DNA of 64,000 bases from the NCBI GenBank assembly GCA_049602155.1, contig JBMYRH010000023.1, forward strand, positions 18,304 to 82,303, given 5' to 3'. The translations under genes were made by a program, and so were the position numbers. Positions 20,301 through 25,844 of this stretch are shown in pieces (the stretch's first letter is position 1; each line of letters opens with the position of its first letter). The notes below the pieces were generated by a model. That model was given only the letters and a program-made list of their open reading frames with translations, was not told where the DNA came from and searched no databases. Source of the stretch: JBMYRH01 sp049602155. GTDB lineage: Bacteria; Myxococcota_A; UBA9042; PHBI01; JBMYRH01.

Positions 20301-20797
20301 ACAGTACCCGTGGGATTGCCGTGGGGGACCTCGATATGGATGGGGACCTGGATGTCTTCGCGGCGAACACCAATCAGCCGCTGAGGGTGTACCTCAATGA
20401 CGGCACAATTATGGCCTTCGATGACAACGCTGAGGGCGCCAACATCTTCGATATCGAGCTGACCGCGTACGGCGTCGTCATGGACCAGCTGGATCGTGAT
20501 GGCCGGTTGGATGTGGCGGTCGCGAACAAGGACGGGCTCAGCTACTGGCTGGCGAACCACGCGATCTTGGGCGAGACCTTCCCCGACGGGTGTGGGGGCC
20601 TCTGTTTGCCTCAGGCGCTTACTTGTGAGGACAACAACACCTGCACCTCTAACCGATGCACGGTCGGTGCGGGCTGCGACTTCCAGGATGTGGTGCCCAA
20701 CTGCTGTGGTAACGGCATCCAGGAGAGCGGTGAGGCCTGCGATGATGGCAACCAGAACGACGGTGACACCTGCAACAGCAGCTGCTCGGGGGCGTGA
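8321..20797 (+). CDS. Giant 4158-residue repeat lipoprotein (Ig-like, Cys-rich, FG-GAP/VCBS)
   Basis: The start is ATG 8321 behind taggggg; it gives an N-terminus with a lipobox (LSLLVAAC, Cys at residue 18), so this is an exported lipoprotein. After a Thr/Asp-rich linker come about 20 Ig/PKD-like repeats of about 95 residues (residues about 130-2070; motifs NTxPxxxxVxxxP, DxDGDxxTW, WxVNGY or GQT, GDxVxC). Then come Dictyostelium-type and DUF4215-like Cys-rich repeats (about 2072-2470), a first FG-GAP/VCBS block (2487-3220; DxDxDGDLDLVVGN loops), a Cys-rich linker (3230-3360), a second FG-GAP block (to about 4084), and a final CCGNG...CDDGNxNDGDxC repeat. FG-GAP loops usually bind calcium and fold as propellers. 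The likely role is surface display or adhesion. The thioesterase gene starts 4 bases after its stop. Confidence 0.92.
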   Translation: MSRLTIAITGLSLLVAACGGETGGEPTEPSGVCSADSDCAADQVCESGACVDAADEPGGDGADGGGTDGGATESDTVTQTKPDTTSVEDTATPDDVTTPDDVADDAQGTGPDAIPQDAAPTASISAPQDDAEFSYGAAVALTAAVSDDLDAPESLTATWTSDLQGDLGASEIASDGATTLTVEDLLPGSHLVTLSVTDSADQVGTDTVSFLVNTAPGAPEVSIGPASPTTLDDLVVSIDVPALDLDRDASQITYLITWMKDGEPVEGLEGETVAASETSRDQLWLAVVTPFDGLNEGAPATAEVTIQNAAPTCSGADLTPIEGDTTTVFTCGCLERADADDDAPVDTCVFTSVDGTIDEVVDAEEGLCQLDPALTVKGMTLQCDYQASDGDADAEAVTSEAAMVVNAAPLAPTVSIDPGEGTVKTAYTCLIVDFSEDADGDVLSYATQWYVNGYPSDGATASLIVADALVSDIDGTPARGGDSLRCEIVADDGEAYSVTGVSQEIVLQNSAPAGGQVVVTPGEATETTSLTCDVSGGGDADGDEVTWALIWYVDDVATEGLEDGTLSGDAFNKHQVVRCSATPSDGTLTGDTVDSSNSVTVANTPPPTPNVVMTPESAGVANTLLCDVTEGGADVDGDEVTYEVTWVVNGFVNAVTDQMSAVAGALMSDAEGTLATGGDSVWCQARAFDGEAYSEALASEQVVLDNSAPTGGAVVVSPAEATVGNDLTCEASEATDADGDDIIWTYAWFIGDEVIVGQTEAVLAAGQLVKGQSVTCAAAPGDGQDSGDVVVSANTVVIANSPPAQPMIQVSPPAGAVTQFYTCSLMGPSDDLDGDDVDYTATWLVNGYENSGILGAPVAAAELVVDAQGTLASGGDALVCRVIAHDGTDPSTAAESSPIVFGNASPMGGEVTLTPLEAREDDELSCEASGAVDPDGQEVFWLYSWTKNEALIEGVTTATLDGNHFDKGDSIGCQATPTDGQAEGAPVESDLVVTILNTVPTTPLVALSPQAGGVTTVLTCETQVEGSDDDPTDVLTHTVSWLVNGYENPDVHEPTLSGADLVADVAGAPAKGGDSVMCVVRASDGEASSAPGESNVLTLENTAPEGGSVTVDPAEATEEDTLSCLATGATDADGQLVEWSYVWVVNGGQVEGQTGMTLDSSFFGSGDGITCIATPTDGETNGDPVTAENTVSISNTLPTPPTLALNPGEGKVITEFTCDLVTPGDDVDGDLLTYEKRWVVNGFVNELWQEPAKPINLVSDAEGSPVRGGDTFACQVRANDGLSFSEVAVTEVITLQNTPPSGGAVWVSPPEAAVGVTLTCEASGASDADGDDITWTYVWFAGDVEIEGQTDASLTSEHFAAGDIVRCEAIASDGEESGPILESENAVQVGNTLPTAPEVVLSPEAGTVETDFTCSVTEPSTDSDGDALTYITHWVVNGYENVSLDAATTTPQSLASDALGTPARGGDTISCRVRASDSVGLSEAANSVEVVLANTPPSGGQVVIIPETVKEGGQLKCNAEGALDLDGDVVTWSFEWFVNDASVPDQTDEVLLSEHFDKHDTVTCEATPSDSEEAGEGTPSENSAAVLNTPPLLTGITLSPSETNRLGTFDCTVDGWSDVDPADTGEGVTYGWLQELDGELTPIAGEDTATLSAEAFSPGDKVACRVTPFDDDEPGVALTSELGAVVNSLPTLTQVALSPGFAFSDSVMNCTPIDGDDIDGDTITYSYLWLLNDVELPDATEATLAGVFDKDDTLRCVVTPHDGVGAGLSAPSNDVTVKNTLPSLSSATVSPTAARLCESFTCSVGDVSDPDPSDQGSVSFFYRWTVAGAPMSVTTPTLTLDDAVPGDQVRCHVSPWDGALQGNLQPQTGEEVTSNPGTYVNPAPTLSSVTVTPDTATRGDTLTCEHSGYNDDCNVPGIFTVTWLTIDTTTLEETQLGETSDTLDTTQVTPGLDVRCIVNASDGYADLSVPSSNGVVLENAPPVAGSVNLEAPDGADGDVICNVVVEASDQEPLTKTFLWRIGSGAEFEGSVFLANSEVDHCDRIRCRLQVSDGDLTATTATSELIMPLGSGSDCDDGNVCTSPSCGDNGGCVQSHADGFCDDGVACTQEDTCLNKECVGEPYSCDDEEVCTDDVCNGDGSCSHPDNTAPCDDLTACTIGDTCSGGLCQGTSVDCSIYNTGCFAGVCAGPCNEGDDCACIGDSCAACVLEPVAGQSCDDGDACTLNDVCSETGSCAGEWDKFGCGCTDDAKCEADPEYNDACHVGRCDLDIFKCYAEQQADGYACDDADLCTHTDECVAGVCTSTPYDCDDTNLCTDDSCNGDGTCTNDANTLACDDGDACTTDDTCHSKACVGGVPPTCDDDAYCNGLETCDSAVGCVDGTAPVLDDGVACTVDTCDEVSNTVVHTPTDSLCDTGTVCVADTCDATLGCQSEALSNCCGNGIVEDGEICDDGNATGGDGCSATCTCECGAIEQSLCVESSGPPPVDPNAQTTILGAFGTPPYPAGLSAVVGDVDGDGDPDLIIGYETGATMLYKSNGAGGFEFGQALPRPSGNTSPTTALVLGDTDNDGDLDLVIGYNGAHDRLVLNDGSANPFISDSGAIIDSGDLKTTSIDIGDIEPDGDLDLVVGHTGAHNHYVRNFGGTFVAGGVFSVSEEDTRDVAFIDADGNGQLDIAVANYGAVNKVYSYVNVTFPYYASANYDLGSVALKPVEDTLALLVGDFNQDGYMDLAVGNDVGHPDRVYTNLAHIASFPSLANSPGLEMGVASTQTTSLSLADYDGNGAMDIVRSRNGANDVIFNNGGDYPYYTSPGITLDPPDYAYDTRIIVGGDFDADGANDAVIVNAGAPTLVGRFDYAAPLVGVIAKSLSDDLLTTRAIALGDVSQSGSLDVILAQDSGELHLIPNNRTSAPFLGLPAVVVGGDDEAPMTVSIADIDKDGWNDLVVGNSGKVNRLYLNSKTFPDYYPSASRIDLGTAADTTTGSVVADFDNDGDLDIAVVNDLAPNKLYMNDLAADEPFAAGAVEITTDADASYDVAAADFNADGLIDLVIANADGPAQVVLNVGGAAPFGDASASPLNQSDGATSSVAVGDVDGDGDIDIVCGQFGGAQQLFLNGGPSSVFDGVNPTAIGSAADATMSVALSDVDKDGDLDVLVGNSDGANRVYLNNGTSDPFAGAAGKDITADGESTVGIVVGRIDPDAKPDLIAANEDGATKLYRNLWIVGDGPTEMCVAECPAIILACDDGLYCNGEESCLSDHSCVDGTAPTDSDGIDCTVDQCDEALDTFVFVPDDGFCTTDNLCMESICSTNLGGCVEQAVTPCCGDGNLDDNEDCDDENIDTGDGCGADCRCECEITGPFACMAGDTVEPFISAVSEQVADTGADVADVVVGDVDGDGDMDTIVATASTNLLYVNTGASPHYADESPVAIGTESAETRALALADFDGDGDLDLVAGNFDGPTRYYANDGSATPFDTQAPHDIEVGKTEALAVADVNGDGRLDLIIGNQNERDRVHLNTGQSPPFTADTGQDMSASALYTTALAVGDVDNDGDVDVVAGHLGQNRLYLNGGGDSGLVSQPGVAFEDDYAHTIALELVDADKDGDLDLLIANEGAPLYYWDNAATSPPYNDSGVTELFNPANNISGLAVADFDGDGSSDFALSFFESRPYMYYGDGSATPFVDAESDEIGTIAPQATALRSADMNGDGAPDLAMASSNAPLTIFYNTGARSYGGNVEAEVASTSGDTRAIASGDMDRDGDIDLVIGYRNSPNTMVSNNDSVSPFTSASPSEITSDSHDTRAIAVGDLNGDGWLDVVSGNRNQVNRLYLSNGTSSPFDGVTGSDITADADDTRGLALGDIDGDGDLDLFVGNHGVPDRIVLNNGTLDPFAGASSTALGDGEIDTWAAAIVDLNGDGHADIASANHGGVNVYYKGAGDGTFTAHDLGTDDEPSAAIAVGDINGDGALDVVIGNQNKVNRVYVNDVSTLPFQAISGRSITSDVHSTRGIAVGDLDMDGDLDVFAANTNQPLRVYLNDGTIMAFDDNAEGANIFDIELTAYGVVMDQLDRDGRLDVAVANKDGLSYWLANHAILGETFPDGCGGLCLPQALTCEDNNTCTSNRCTVGAGCDFQDVVPNCCGNGIQESGEACDDGNQNDGDTCNSSCSGA
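9536..13081 (+). repeat. Six A-B super-repeats of about 590 bp in the giant lipoprotein
   Basis: Within the Ig-like region two repeat subtypes alternate strictly six times. Type A carries W(V/L)VNGY or VNGF plus GGDSxxCxV. Type B opens with N(S/T)xPxGGxVxV and mostly carries a GQT-like loop and CxATPSDG. The unit of expansion is therefore the A-B pair, about 197 residues. Confidence 0.8.
15400..20600 (+). repeat. Two copies of a 2.6-kb module: Cys-rich linker plus FG-GAP block
   Basis: The segment CDDDAYCNGLETC...VDGTAP...CTVDTCDE...CCGNG...CTCECG followed by FG-GAP repeats (about 15400-18010) recurs as CDDGLYCNGEESC...VDGTAP...CTVDQCDE...CCGDG...CRCECE followed by FG-GAP repeats (about 18030-20600). 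The linkers align along their full length, so the whole module appears to have been duplicated. Confidence 0.75.
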
Positions 20798-20801
20798 GTT
20801 C

Positions 20802-21317
20802 ATGAGTGAGGCTGATGTCGATCGCGTCGCGCTGGATCCTTACACCTTCGGTGCCGAACAGCAGTGCTTCGGTTGTGGCCCCAACAACCCCCACGGGTTG
20901 AAGCTGCGCTTTGCCGTCGAGGGCGACAGCGTGGTCACGACGTTTACGCCGTCGACGGGTCTGGATGGTCCGCCGGGGATCTTCCACGGTGGGCTTCAAG
21001 CGACGCTCTGTGACGAGGTCGCCGGCTGGGGGCTCGTCGGCTTGCTCGGCAGGATGGGGTTCACGACCTCGATGAAGGTCCGTTATATGCGCCCTGTGCG
21101 CCTCGGGACGCCGGTCGAGGCGCGCGCGAAGATCGCGAGTCAGAAGGGTGACATTGTGACGATGAAGGTCACCCTCTCCCAGGCGGGTAAGGTGGGCTGT
21201 ATGGCCCGAGTTTCCTATGTGTTACCGACGGTCGAGGCCGCTGAGAACACCATGCAGCGCCCGATGGACCCTACGTGGATTCCGCTCTTTAGTGACCAGA
21301 GTGATACTGACGCGTGA
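20802..21317 (+). CDS. PaaI/YdiI-like hotdog-fold thioesterase
   Basis: 171 residues. The hotdog signature is clear: CFGCGPNNPHGLKLRF, then PGIFHGGLQATLCDEVAGWG, where the HGG segment and following acidic residue match the PaaI/YdiI-type active-site helix. TSMKVRYMRPVRLGTPVEARAKI matches the central beta sheet. Such enzymes hydrolyse acyl-CoA thioesters in the cytoplasm; the substrate is not known. The CxGCGxxNPxGL N-terminus is common in this subgroup. The ATG lies 4 bases after the stop of the giant lipoprotein and the next gene overlaps its stop, so it sits in the middle of a tight operon. Confidence 0.88.
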   Translation: MSEADVDRVALDPYTFGAEQQCFGCGPNNPHGLKLRFAVEGDSVVTTFTPSTGLDGPPGIFHGGLQATLCDEVAGWGLVGLLGRMGFTTSMKVRYMRPVRLGTPVEARAKIASQKGDIVTMKVTLSQAGKVGCMARVSYVLPTVEAAENTMQRPMDPTWIPLFSDQSDTDA

Positions 21318-22408
21318 ACCCCTTTGTTTTGATGATCTGCCTCGCACAGTTCGCTGCGTTGACGGCGCCAACGGTGACCCCGATGGAGCGGCTTGAGCGG
21401 GCATTAGCGTGGGATCGGGCCGGGCGAGGTGGGGCTGCGAACGAGACCCTCGCGGAGCTGAGCGACGATCCGACAACGCGTCAGGCGCTGGGCTTGGACC
21501 TCGTCGAGGCGTGGTGGCGCGTGTCACATAGAGACCGCGCGATCAACACGCTCTCGAAGTGGCGACATGAGGCGCCACGCTCTCCCGATCCACTGATCCG
21601 CGCACGGGAACGCGCGCTGACAGGTAGCCCCTACGATGTAGACGCACTTTGGCGCACCCTGACCACCGCCGACCCACCGACTGACGCAGGCTGTCGGCTC
21701 CTCCCCGTCGCCTATGCGCTTGACGCTGTCGGCCAACGGGACGGTGCGCAGCGCTTGCTCGAGCGGGCCTGGTCAGAGCTCAAGTGCCCCGATGCAGCCG
21801 CCCAGCGCGCGACTTGGGAGCGGCCGAAAGATGAGCTCGCTGAGCCGCTCCCGTTGCCACCCCCTTCTGTGGTGCGTCATGTCCTTGGGCCAGGGAACGA
21901 GGCCCGCATCGTGGGGATCATGCCGGAGCAGCCCGGTGAGCTCCCCGAGGGGGTAGGGCTTATCGACCTGTCGATCCCCGAAGACGCGGTGGAGGCGCGC
22001 TACGGCGCGCTCACTGGTTCGGCGACGGACTGTGCGTCGGCGCCGCTCTGCATCACGCTACATCACCCCTCGACCGCGCAGCCTGGAGATCGCCTCGCGG
22101 GGGCCTTCGCCGTCCGCGTCGGGGGCCGCGGCACGCACGAGGCTGAGGCGCTCTTAGATGGGATCTCGAAGCGCATCGGCGCCGAGGGTAAGTGGGATCC
22201 ATGGCGGACCGCGACCGCGCCAAAGAAGGCCGCGCCCGAGGGCGTGACCGCTGTGCCGACTGCTCCCGCTGCTGACCCCTCGTCTGCTGCTCCCTCTGCC
22301 GGGCCAGACGACGTCACCGTGAAGTGGCCTTGGCTGCTCGGGCTCTTGGTCCTCGCGTTTGGGATCATCGCCGGCGCTCGGCGACGGAGCGCCGCACAGA
22401 ACGAGTGA
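21314..22408 (+). CDS. Exported protein with TPR-like N-terminus and C-terminal membrane anchor
   Basis: 364 residues, not recognised as a named family. A GTG start overlaps the TGA of the thioesterase (GTGA), indicating translational coupling. A short hydrophobic N-terminus (MNPFVLMICLAQFAAL) looks like a signal peptide. Residues 25-150 are Ala/Leu/Arg-rich helices, TPR-like by eye. A middle domain has two Cys (CASAPLC) and the segment HHPSTAQPGDRLAGAFAVRV. After a Pro/Ala-rich linker comes one C-terminal membrane helix (WPWLLGLLVLAFGIIAGARRR) with a positive tail. The likely topology is a periplasmic domain anchored at the C-terminus. Function unknown. Confidence 0.7.
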   Translation: MNPFVLMICLAQFAALTAPTVTPMERLERALAWDRAGRGGAANETLAELSDDPTTRQALGLDLVEAWWRVSHRDRAINTLSKWRHEAPRSPDPLIRARERALTGSPYDVDALWRTLTTADPPTDAGCRLLPVAYALDAVGQRDGAQRLLERAWSELKCPDAAAQRATWERPKDELAEPLPLPPPSVVRHVLGPGNEARIVGIMPEQPGELPEGVGLIDLSIPEDAVEARYGALTGSATDCASAPLCITLHHPSTAQPGDRLAGAFAVRVGGRGTHEAEALLDGISKRIGAEGKWDPWRTATAPKKAAPEGVTAVPTAPAADPSSAAPSAGPDDVTVKWPWLLGLLVLAFGIIAGARRRSAAQNE

Positions 22409-22429
22409 AGCTCTCTCGCTTTGAGCCCT

Positions 22430-23605
22430 CTAAGGTTGGGTCTTCAGGCGCTCGGTCTCAAGGACCGGTTTGCCATTCGCGTCGACGCCCCCGACGAGCA
22501 GGATGGTGCCATCCTTGAGGCGCAGGGCCGCGTGGCCGTGACGCCCATGCTCAGGCGAGGGTGCCGTGGCCCAGGCCTTGGCCTTCGGGTCGTAGACCTC
22601 TGCTGAGCCCGCCGCGCTCTTCTCTCCACCGATGGCGAGCACTCGGCCATCAGAGAGGGCCGTCAGGGTGTGACCGTTGCGGCGCTTCGCCATGGCGCCC
22701 GTCGGCATAAACTCACCCTTACCGGGATCGTAGATGACCTCTGTGGCGCCCACCGCGCGCTGCGTGACGCCTCCGGAGATGAGGACGTTGCCTTGGCCGA
22801 CAGGTGCGACTGCGGCGCGGTCTCGGGCCACGGAGCGCGGGAGGACACGGCAACGCTTGGCCCCGGCGTCACATACCTCGATGCTCTTCAGCGGCCCCTC
22901 TTTGTCCTGCCCGCCGACGACGAGGAGCGCGCCGCTTCCTAGGCTGTAAGCGGCGTGAAAGGAGCGCCCCACGCCGAGCTCAGCCATGGGGCTGTAGGTG
23001 CCCTTCTTGGGGTCGTATACGTGGATGGCGCGGGTGGGCGCAGCGAAGCCCCCTCCGACCCCTCCGATGATCGCGATGCGCCCATCATCGAGGGTCAGCT
23101 GGGCATGTCCGCGGCGCTGCGCCCCGGTGTTGCCGGCGTCTTTCCAGCGGTCCGTGCCGGGGTCGTAGCGCTCTGAGCTCCGCAGGACGTAGTGCCCTTT
23201 GGGGATGTGCACGCCTCCAGTGACGAGCACGCTACCGTCCGGCAGGAGTGAGGCGGCGGGTTCGCCTCGTGGCCGCTTCGAGGCCGCCGTCGCGCTCCAG
23301 GTGCGCGCTTTGGGATCCCAAAGCGCGCCTCGGGAGTCCTCGCCGTTGCCATAGGCGAACACCCGACCGTCGTCGAGCACGACGAGCACAGGTCGCTCGA
23401 TGGCCAAAGGGAGGGTCCCGGCCGAGACCCATTGGCCGCTAAGGGCCCGCGCTGCAGGGGGGGCAGGGGGCTTGGGCGCGTCGGGGGTCGACGCTGCGCC
23501 GGCCTTCGCTGTGGAGGACTCCGTGGCCTCCTCGGGGGCATCAGGGCACCCCGTGAGGCCGACCAAGAGGCCGAACGTAAGGAAGCAGGTAGGGATGCGG
23601 GTCAT
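22430..23605 (-). CDS. Kelch-repeat lipoprotein
   Basis: 391 residues. The ATG at 23605 is preceded by GGAGG at good spacing. The N-terminus has a lipobox (LLVGLTGC). After a low-complexity linker there are six Kelch-type blades, each with a [DG]G(R/S/T)(V/I)L..GG core: LLPDGSVLVTGG, LTLDDGRIAIIGG, YSLGSGALLVVGG, APVGQGNVLISGG, TALSDGRVLAIGG and LRLKDGTILLVGG. Each is followed by a ..YDP(K/G)... strand. This forms a six-bladed beta-propeller; it is presumably a periplasmic or outer-membrane binding or scaffold protein. It converges on the preceding plus-strand operon with 21 bases between stops and is divergent from the gene at 23691. Confidence 0.85.
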   Translation of the reverse strand: MTRIPTCFLTFGLLVGLTGCPDAPEEATESSTAKAGAASTPDAPKPPAPPAARALSGQWVSAGTLPLAIERPVLVVLDDGRVFAYGNGEDSRGALWDPKARTWSATAASKRPRGEPAASLLPDGSVLVTGGVHIPKGHYVLRSSERYDPGTDRWKDAGNTGAQRRGHAQLTLDDGRIAIIGGVGGGFAAPTRAIHVYDPKKGTYSPMAELGVGRSFHAAYSLGSGALLVVGGQDKEGPLKSIEVCDAGAKRCRVLPRSVARDRAAVAPVGQGNVLISGGVTQRAVGATEVIYDPGKGEFMPTGAMAKRRNGHTLTALSDGRVLAIGGEKSAAGSAEVYDPKAKAWATAPSPEHGRHGHAALRLKDGTILLVGGVDANGKPVLETERLKTQP

Positions 23606-23654
23606 GGGGCCTCCAGCTTAACGAGCTTGGGATATAGCTCGTCCTGCCGTGCCT

Positions 23655-23663
23655 TGCTACTAT
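23655..23663 (+). promoter_or_regulatory. Candidate extended -10 (TGCTACTAT)
   Basis: TGnTACTAT lies 27 bases before the ATG at 23691, in the short region between divergent genes. No good -35 is visible, consistent with an extended -10 promoter. Weak single-site evidence. Confidence 0.3.
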
Positions 23664-23690
23664 GAGCGGTGAACTCTCCCGGGATGACGC

Positions 23691-24938
23691 ATGCGCGCAC
23701 TTCTCTTCACTGTATCGTCACTGGCCCTCGCTTGCTCGTCAGGGTCAGTGTCCACGGACCCCATTTCTGCGGGGACAACGGTGGACTCCGCGGTTCGGGC
23801 CGGTGACGGCGGGACGCCCGATGACTCCCCCGGCTTTCAAGTTTGCACTCCTGGCAGCACGACCTGTGATGATAACGCCGTGTGGGGCTGTAATGAGGAA
23901 GGTACCGAGCGTGTCTTCATGGGGTATTGCGGGACGGGATCATCGTGTCAGGGAGGCGCATGTGAGTGCATCCCCAGCTGCAGCGGCAAGGCGTGTGGTG
24001 ATGATGGATGTGGCGGCACCTGTGGTGCTTGTGGGAGCACGGGGACCTGCATGCCCTCGGGAGAGTGCTGTGACCGAGCGTGTGGCGTTCGTCAGTGTGG
24101 GCCGGATGCCTGCGGCGGGACCTGCGGTGCGTGTGATGCCGAGCGCGTCTGTCTGGCGTCAGATGGCATGTGCTGTCTCCCGGATTGCGAGGGCAAGACC
24201 TGTGGCACCGATGGTTGCGGTGGCGACTGTGGGGCCTGCGAGAGCGGCGTGGTGTGCCCGCTGAACGGCGTCTGCGGCTGTGAGCCACAGTGTGACGATG
24301 TGGTCTGTGACCGTGATGGGTGTGGTGGGCTGTGTGGCGATTGCTTCAGCTTCGTACAAGACGATGGGACGACCGAGACGGCCTATGGATACGACGTCGC
24401 GCCAGAGAGCGACCCGATCGCGGTGGTCTGCATGGTCCGGCTCAGCCTCTCCCACACGCACATGCGGCTGACGTCGTTTACAGCCGGGTGGATGTATGGG
24501 CTCTGGGAGCTTCAGATCCCCTTTGAGTTAGTCGTCGCCGACGCCAAGGACATGAACTGCAAGCAGGGTGATGAGACTTCGTGGTGGTCCGAGGCCTGCG
24601 TGGCACCAGAGTCGGTGCTGACAACCTTGACCTCCTTGGTCCCAGCACCTCCTTACGAGCCTCAACCTGCCGAGGAGCTCGGGGAGCACGTGATGCCTGG
24701 CTCGGAGATCTTCTTAGGGGCCCGCTTCCTCGTGGCTGAGTATCCAATCTATGTCTGCCCGGTAGACGACTCGGGCAGCGGCGTGGACTCGTTTATGTTC
24801 CCAGTGGCGCTCGAAGACGGCGTCGCGACCTTGAATGCATCTGCGCTCAAGACTCAGAGCAGTGACGCAGGGGCTGTCGCCTTCCGCGCTGACTTTGCGC
24901 TCACCGAGGACAGCCTCCCGGTCGCCCCCACGCAGTGA
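23691..24938 (+). CDS. Cys-rich lipoprotein with four CGxDGCGGxCGxC repeats
   Basis: 415 residues. The N-terminus (MRALLFTVSSLALACSSGS) carries a lipobox at LALAC. Residues about 60-215 hold four repeats: CSGKACGDDGCGGTCGAC, CGVRQCGPDACGGTCGAC, CEGKTCGTDGCGGDCGAC and CDDVVCDRDGCGGLCGDC, disulfide-rich modules frequent in myxobacterial exported proteins. The C-terminal 190 residues form a separate beta-rich domain, unrecognised, with only three Cys. Likely surface located. A TACTAT box with an extended TG (23655-23663) lies upstream. The stop is 2 bases from the stop of the next, minus-strand, gene. Confidence 0.78.
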   Translation: MRALLFTVSSLALACSSGSVSTDPISAGTTVDSAVRAGDGGTPDDSPGFQVCTPGSTTCDDNAVWGCNEEGTERVFMGYCGTGSSCQGGACECIPSCSGKACGDDGCGGTCGACGSTGTCMPSGECCDRACGVRQCGPDACGGTCGACDAERVCLASDGMCCLPDCEGKTCGTDGCGGDCGACESGVVCPLNGVCGCEPQCDDVVCDRDGCGGLCGDCFSFVQDDGTTETAYGYDVAPESDPIAVVCMVRLSLSHTHMRLTSFTAGWMYGLWELQIPFELVVADAKDMNCKQGDETSWWSEACVAPESVLTTLTSLVPAPPYEPQPAEELGEHVMPGSEIFLGARFLVAEYPIYVCPVDDSGSGVDSFMFPVALEDGVATLNASALKTQSSDAGAVAFRADFALTEDSLPVAPTQ

Positions 24939-24940
24939 GG

Positions 24941-25318
24941 TTACTTGAGGAGGTCGCCTGCGCCCTTCTTCATGCCCTTGACGAAGTCATCCACTAGGCT
25001 CTGTGAGTTCTTGAGCAGTGGCGCCAATTCCTTGATGCCGATGCTCGCGCTTGCTCCGACGATACAGCCCGTGGCGCCGGTGCAGCTGTCTGACTCGACG
25101 GCGCAGGTCGCGGCCTTTCGGATGGCCTCGCCCTCGCTCTCGGCGAGCCCCTCAAGGACCTGGTTACAGGTCTTCAACGCCTCGGGATCGTCGACCTCAC
25201 AGAGCTGAACCAGTCGCGTGCAGAAGACCTGATGTGGTGCCATGAGGTAGAGGTACAAACCGTACCCTGCAGCTCCGAGCATGCCGAACACGAAGAGTGA
25301 AAGGACGAGCTTTCGCAT
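24941..25318 (-). CDS. Small membrane-anchored protein
   Basis: 125 residues. ATG 25318 is preceded by AGGAG with 9-base spacing, which favours it over TTG 25327. One N-terminal membrane helix (residues 4-27, LVLSLFVFGMLGAAGYGLYLYL) is followed by a soluble domain with six Cys (FCTRLVQLC, TCNQVL, TCAVESDSC, GCIVG) that probably form disulfides outside the cytoplasm, and an amphipathic C-terminus (VDDFVKGMKKGAGDLLK). No family recognised. Confidence 0.7.
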   Translation of the reverse strand: MRKLVLSLFVFGMLGAAGYGLYLYLMAPHQVFCTRLVQLCEVDDPEALKTCNQVLEGLAESEGEAIRKAATCAVESDSCTGATGCIVGASASIGIKELAPLLKNSQSLVDDFVKGMKKGAGDLLK

Positions 25319-25431
25319 GAGGTTCAACTCCTAATCGGGGAGCAGGGTGTGTACTACGAACTTAGGACCTCACGCCACTGGTCTGTGTCTGGTACGATTG
25401 TCTGGCTCTCTCTCCCAGTTGTACCAAGCTT

Positions 25432-25788
25432 ATGTCCCTCGATCCCTCTGGCAACGGACCCGGTGCGCGCTGGCGGCCCGACCTCCTCGACGAGATGACC
25501 GCTTGGTTTGCGGACCGCCCCGGCGTCACCTCTCAGCCCATGTTTGGTGTGCCGGCCTTCTTCGTGGAGGGCCGCGTATTCGCCTGCGTGTGGGGGGACG
25601 GCGTCGGGGTGCGCTTATCCACAGAGACGGCCCAGAGCGTGGTGGGATTACGGGGGCTGAAGTCGTTCACGCCATTTGGGCGGTCGCCGATACGTGGTTG
25701 GCTTCAACGCGACTGCACAAGCGACCCGGATTTCGCGGCGACACAGGCCCTCTGCGACGCGGCATACGAGTACGTCCAGTCGCTCTGA
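25432..25788 (+). CDS. TfoX N-terminal-domain-like protein
   Basis: 118 residues. The segment MFGVPAFFVEGRVFACVWGDGVGVRLS matches the TfoX/Sxy N-terminal domain pattern (MFGxPxxxxxGxxFA...Gxxx(L/V)RL). The C-terminal TfoX domain is missing, as in many short stand-alone members. The domain is named after the competence regulator Sxy, but short members have no established function. ATG 25432 follows no clear ribosome site. It ends 56 bases before the UvrA gene on the same strand, so they could be co-transcribed. Confidence 0.7.
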   Translation: MSLDPSGNGPGARWRPDLLDEMTAWFADRPGVTSQPMFGVPAFFVEGRVFACVWGDGVGVRLSTETAQSVVGLRGLKSFTPFGRSPIRGWLQRDCTSDPDFAATQALCDAAYEYVQSL

Positions 25789-25844
25789 TCCGTGGGGGTG
25801 ATTCGGGCTCGCCTTTGTCCGACGCCTGGCTTACGGTGCGCGTC

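Noticed and set aside
25347..25844. Upstream extension of the UvrA frame
   Set aside because: It overlaps the TfoX-like gene and has no UvrA similarity; ATG 25845 gives the normal N-terminus.
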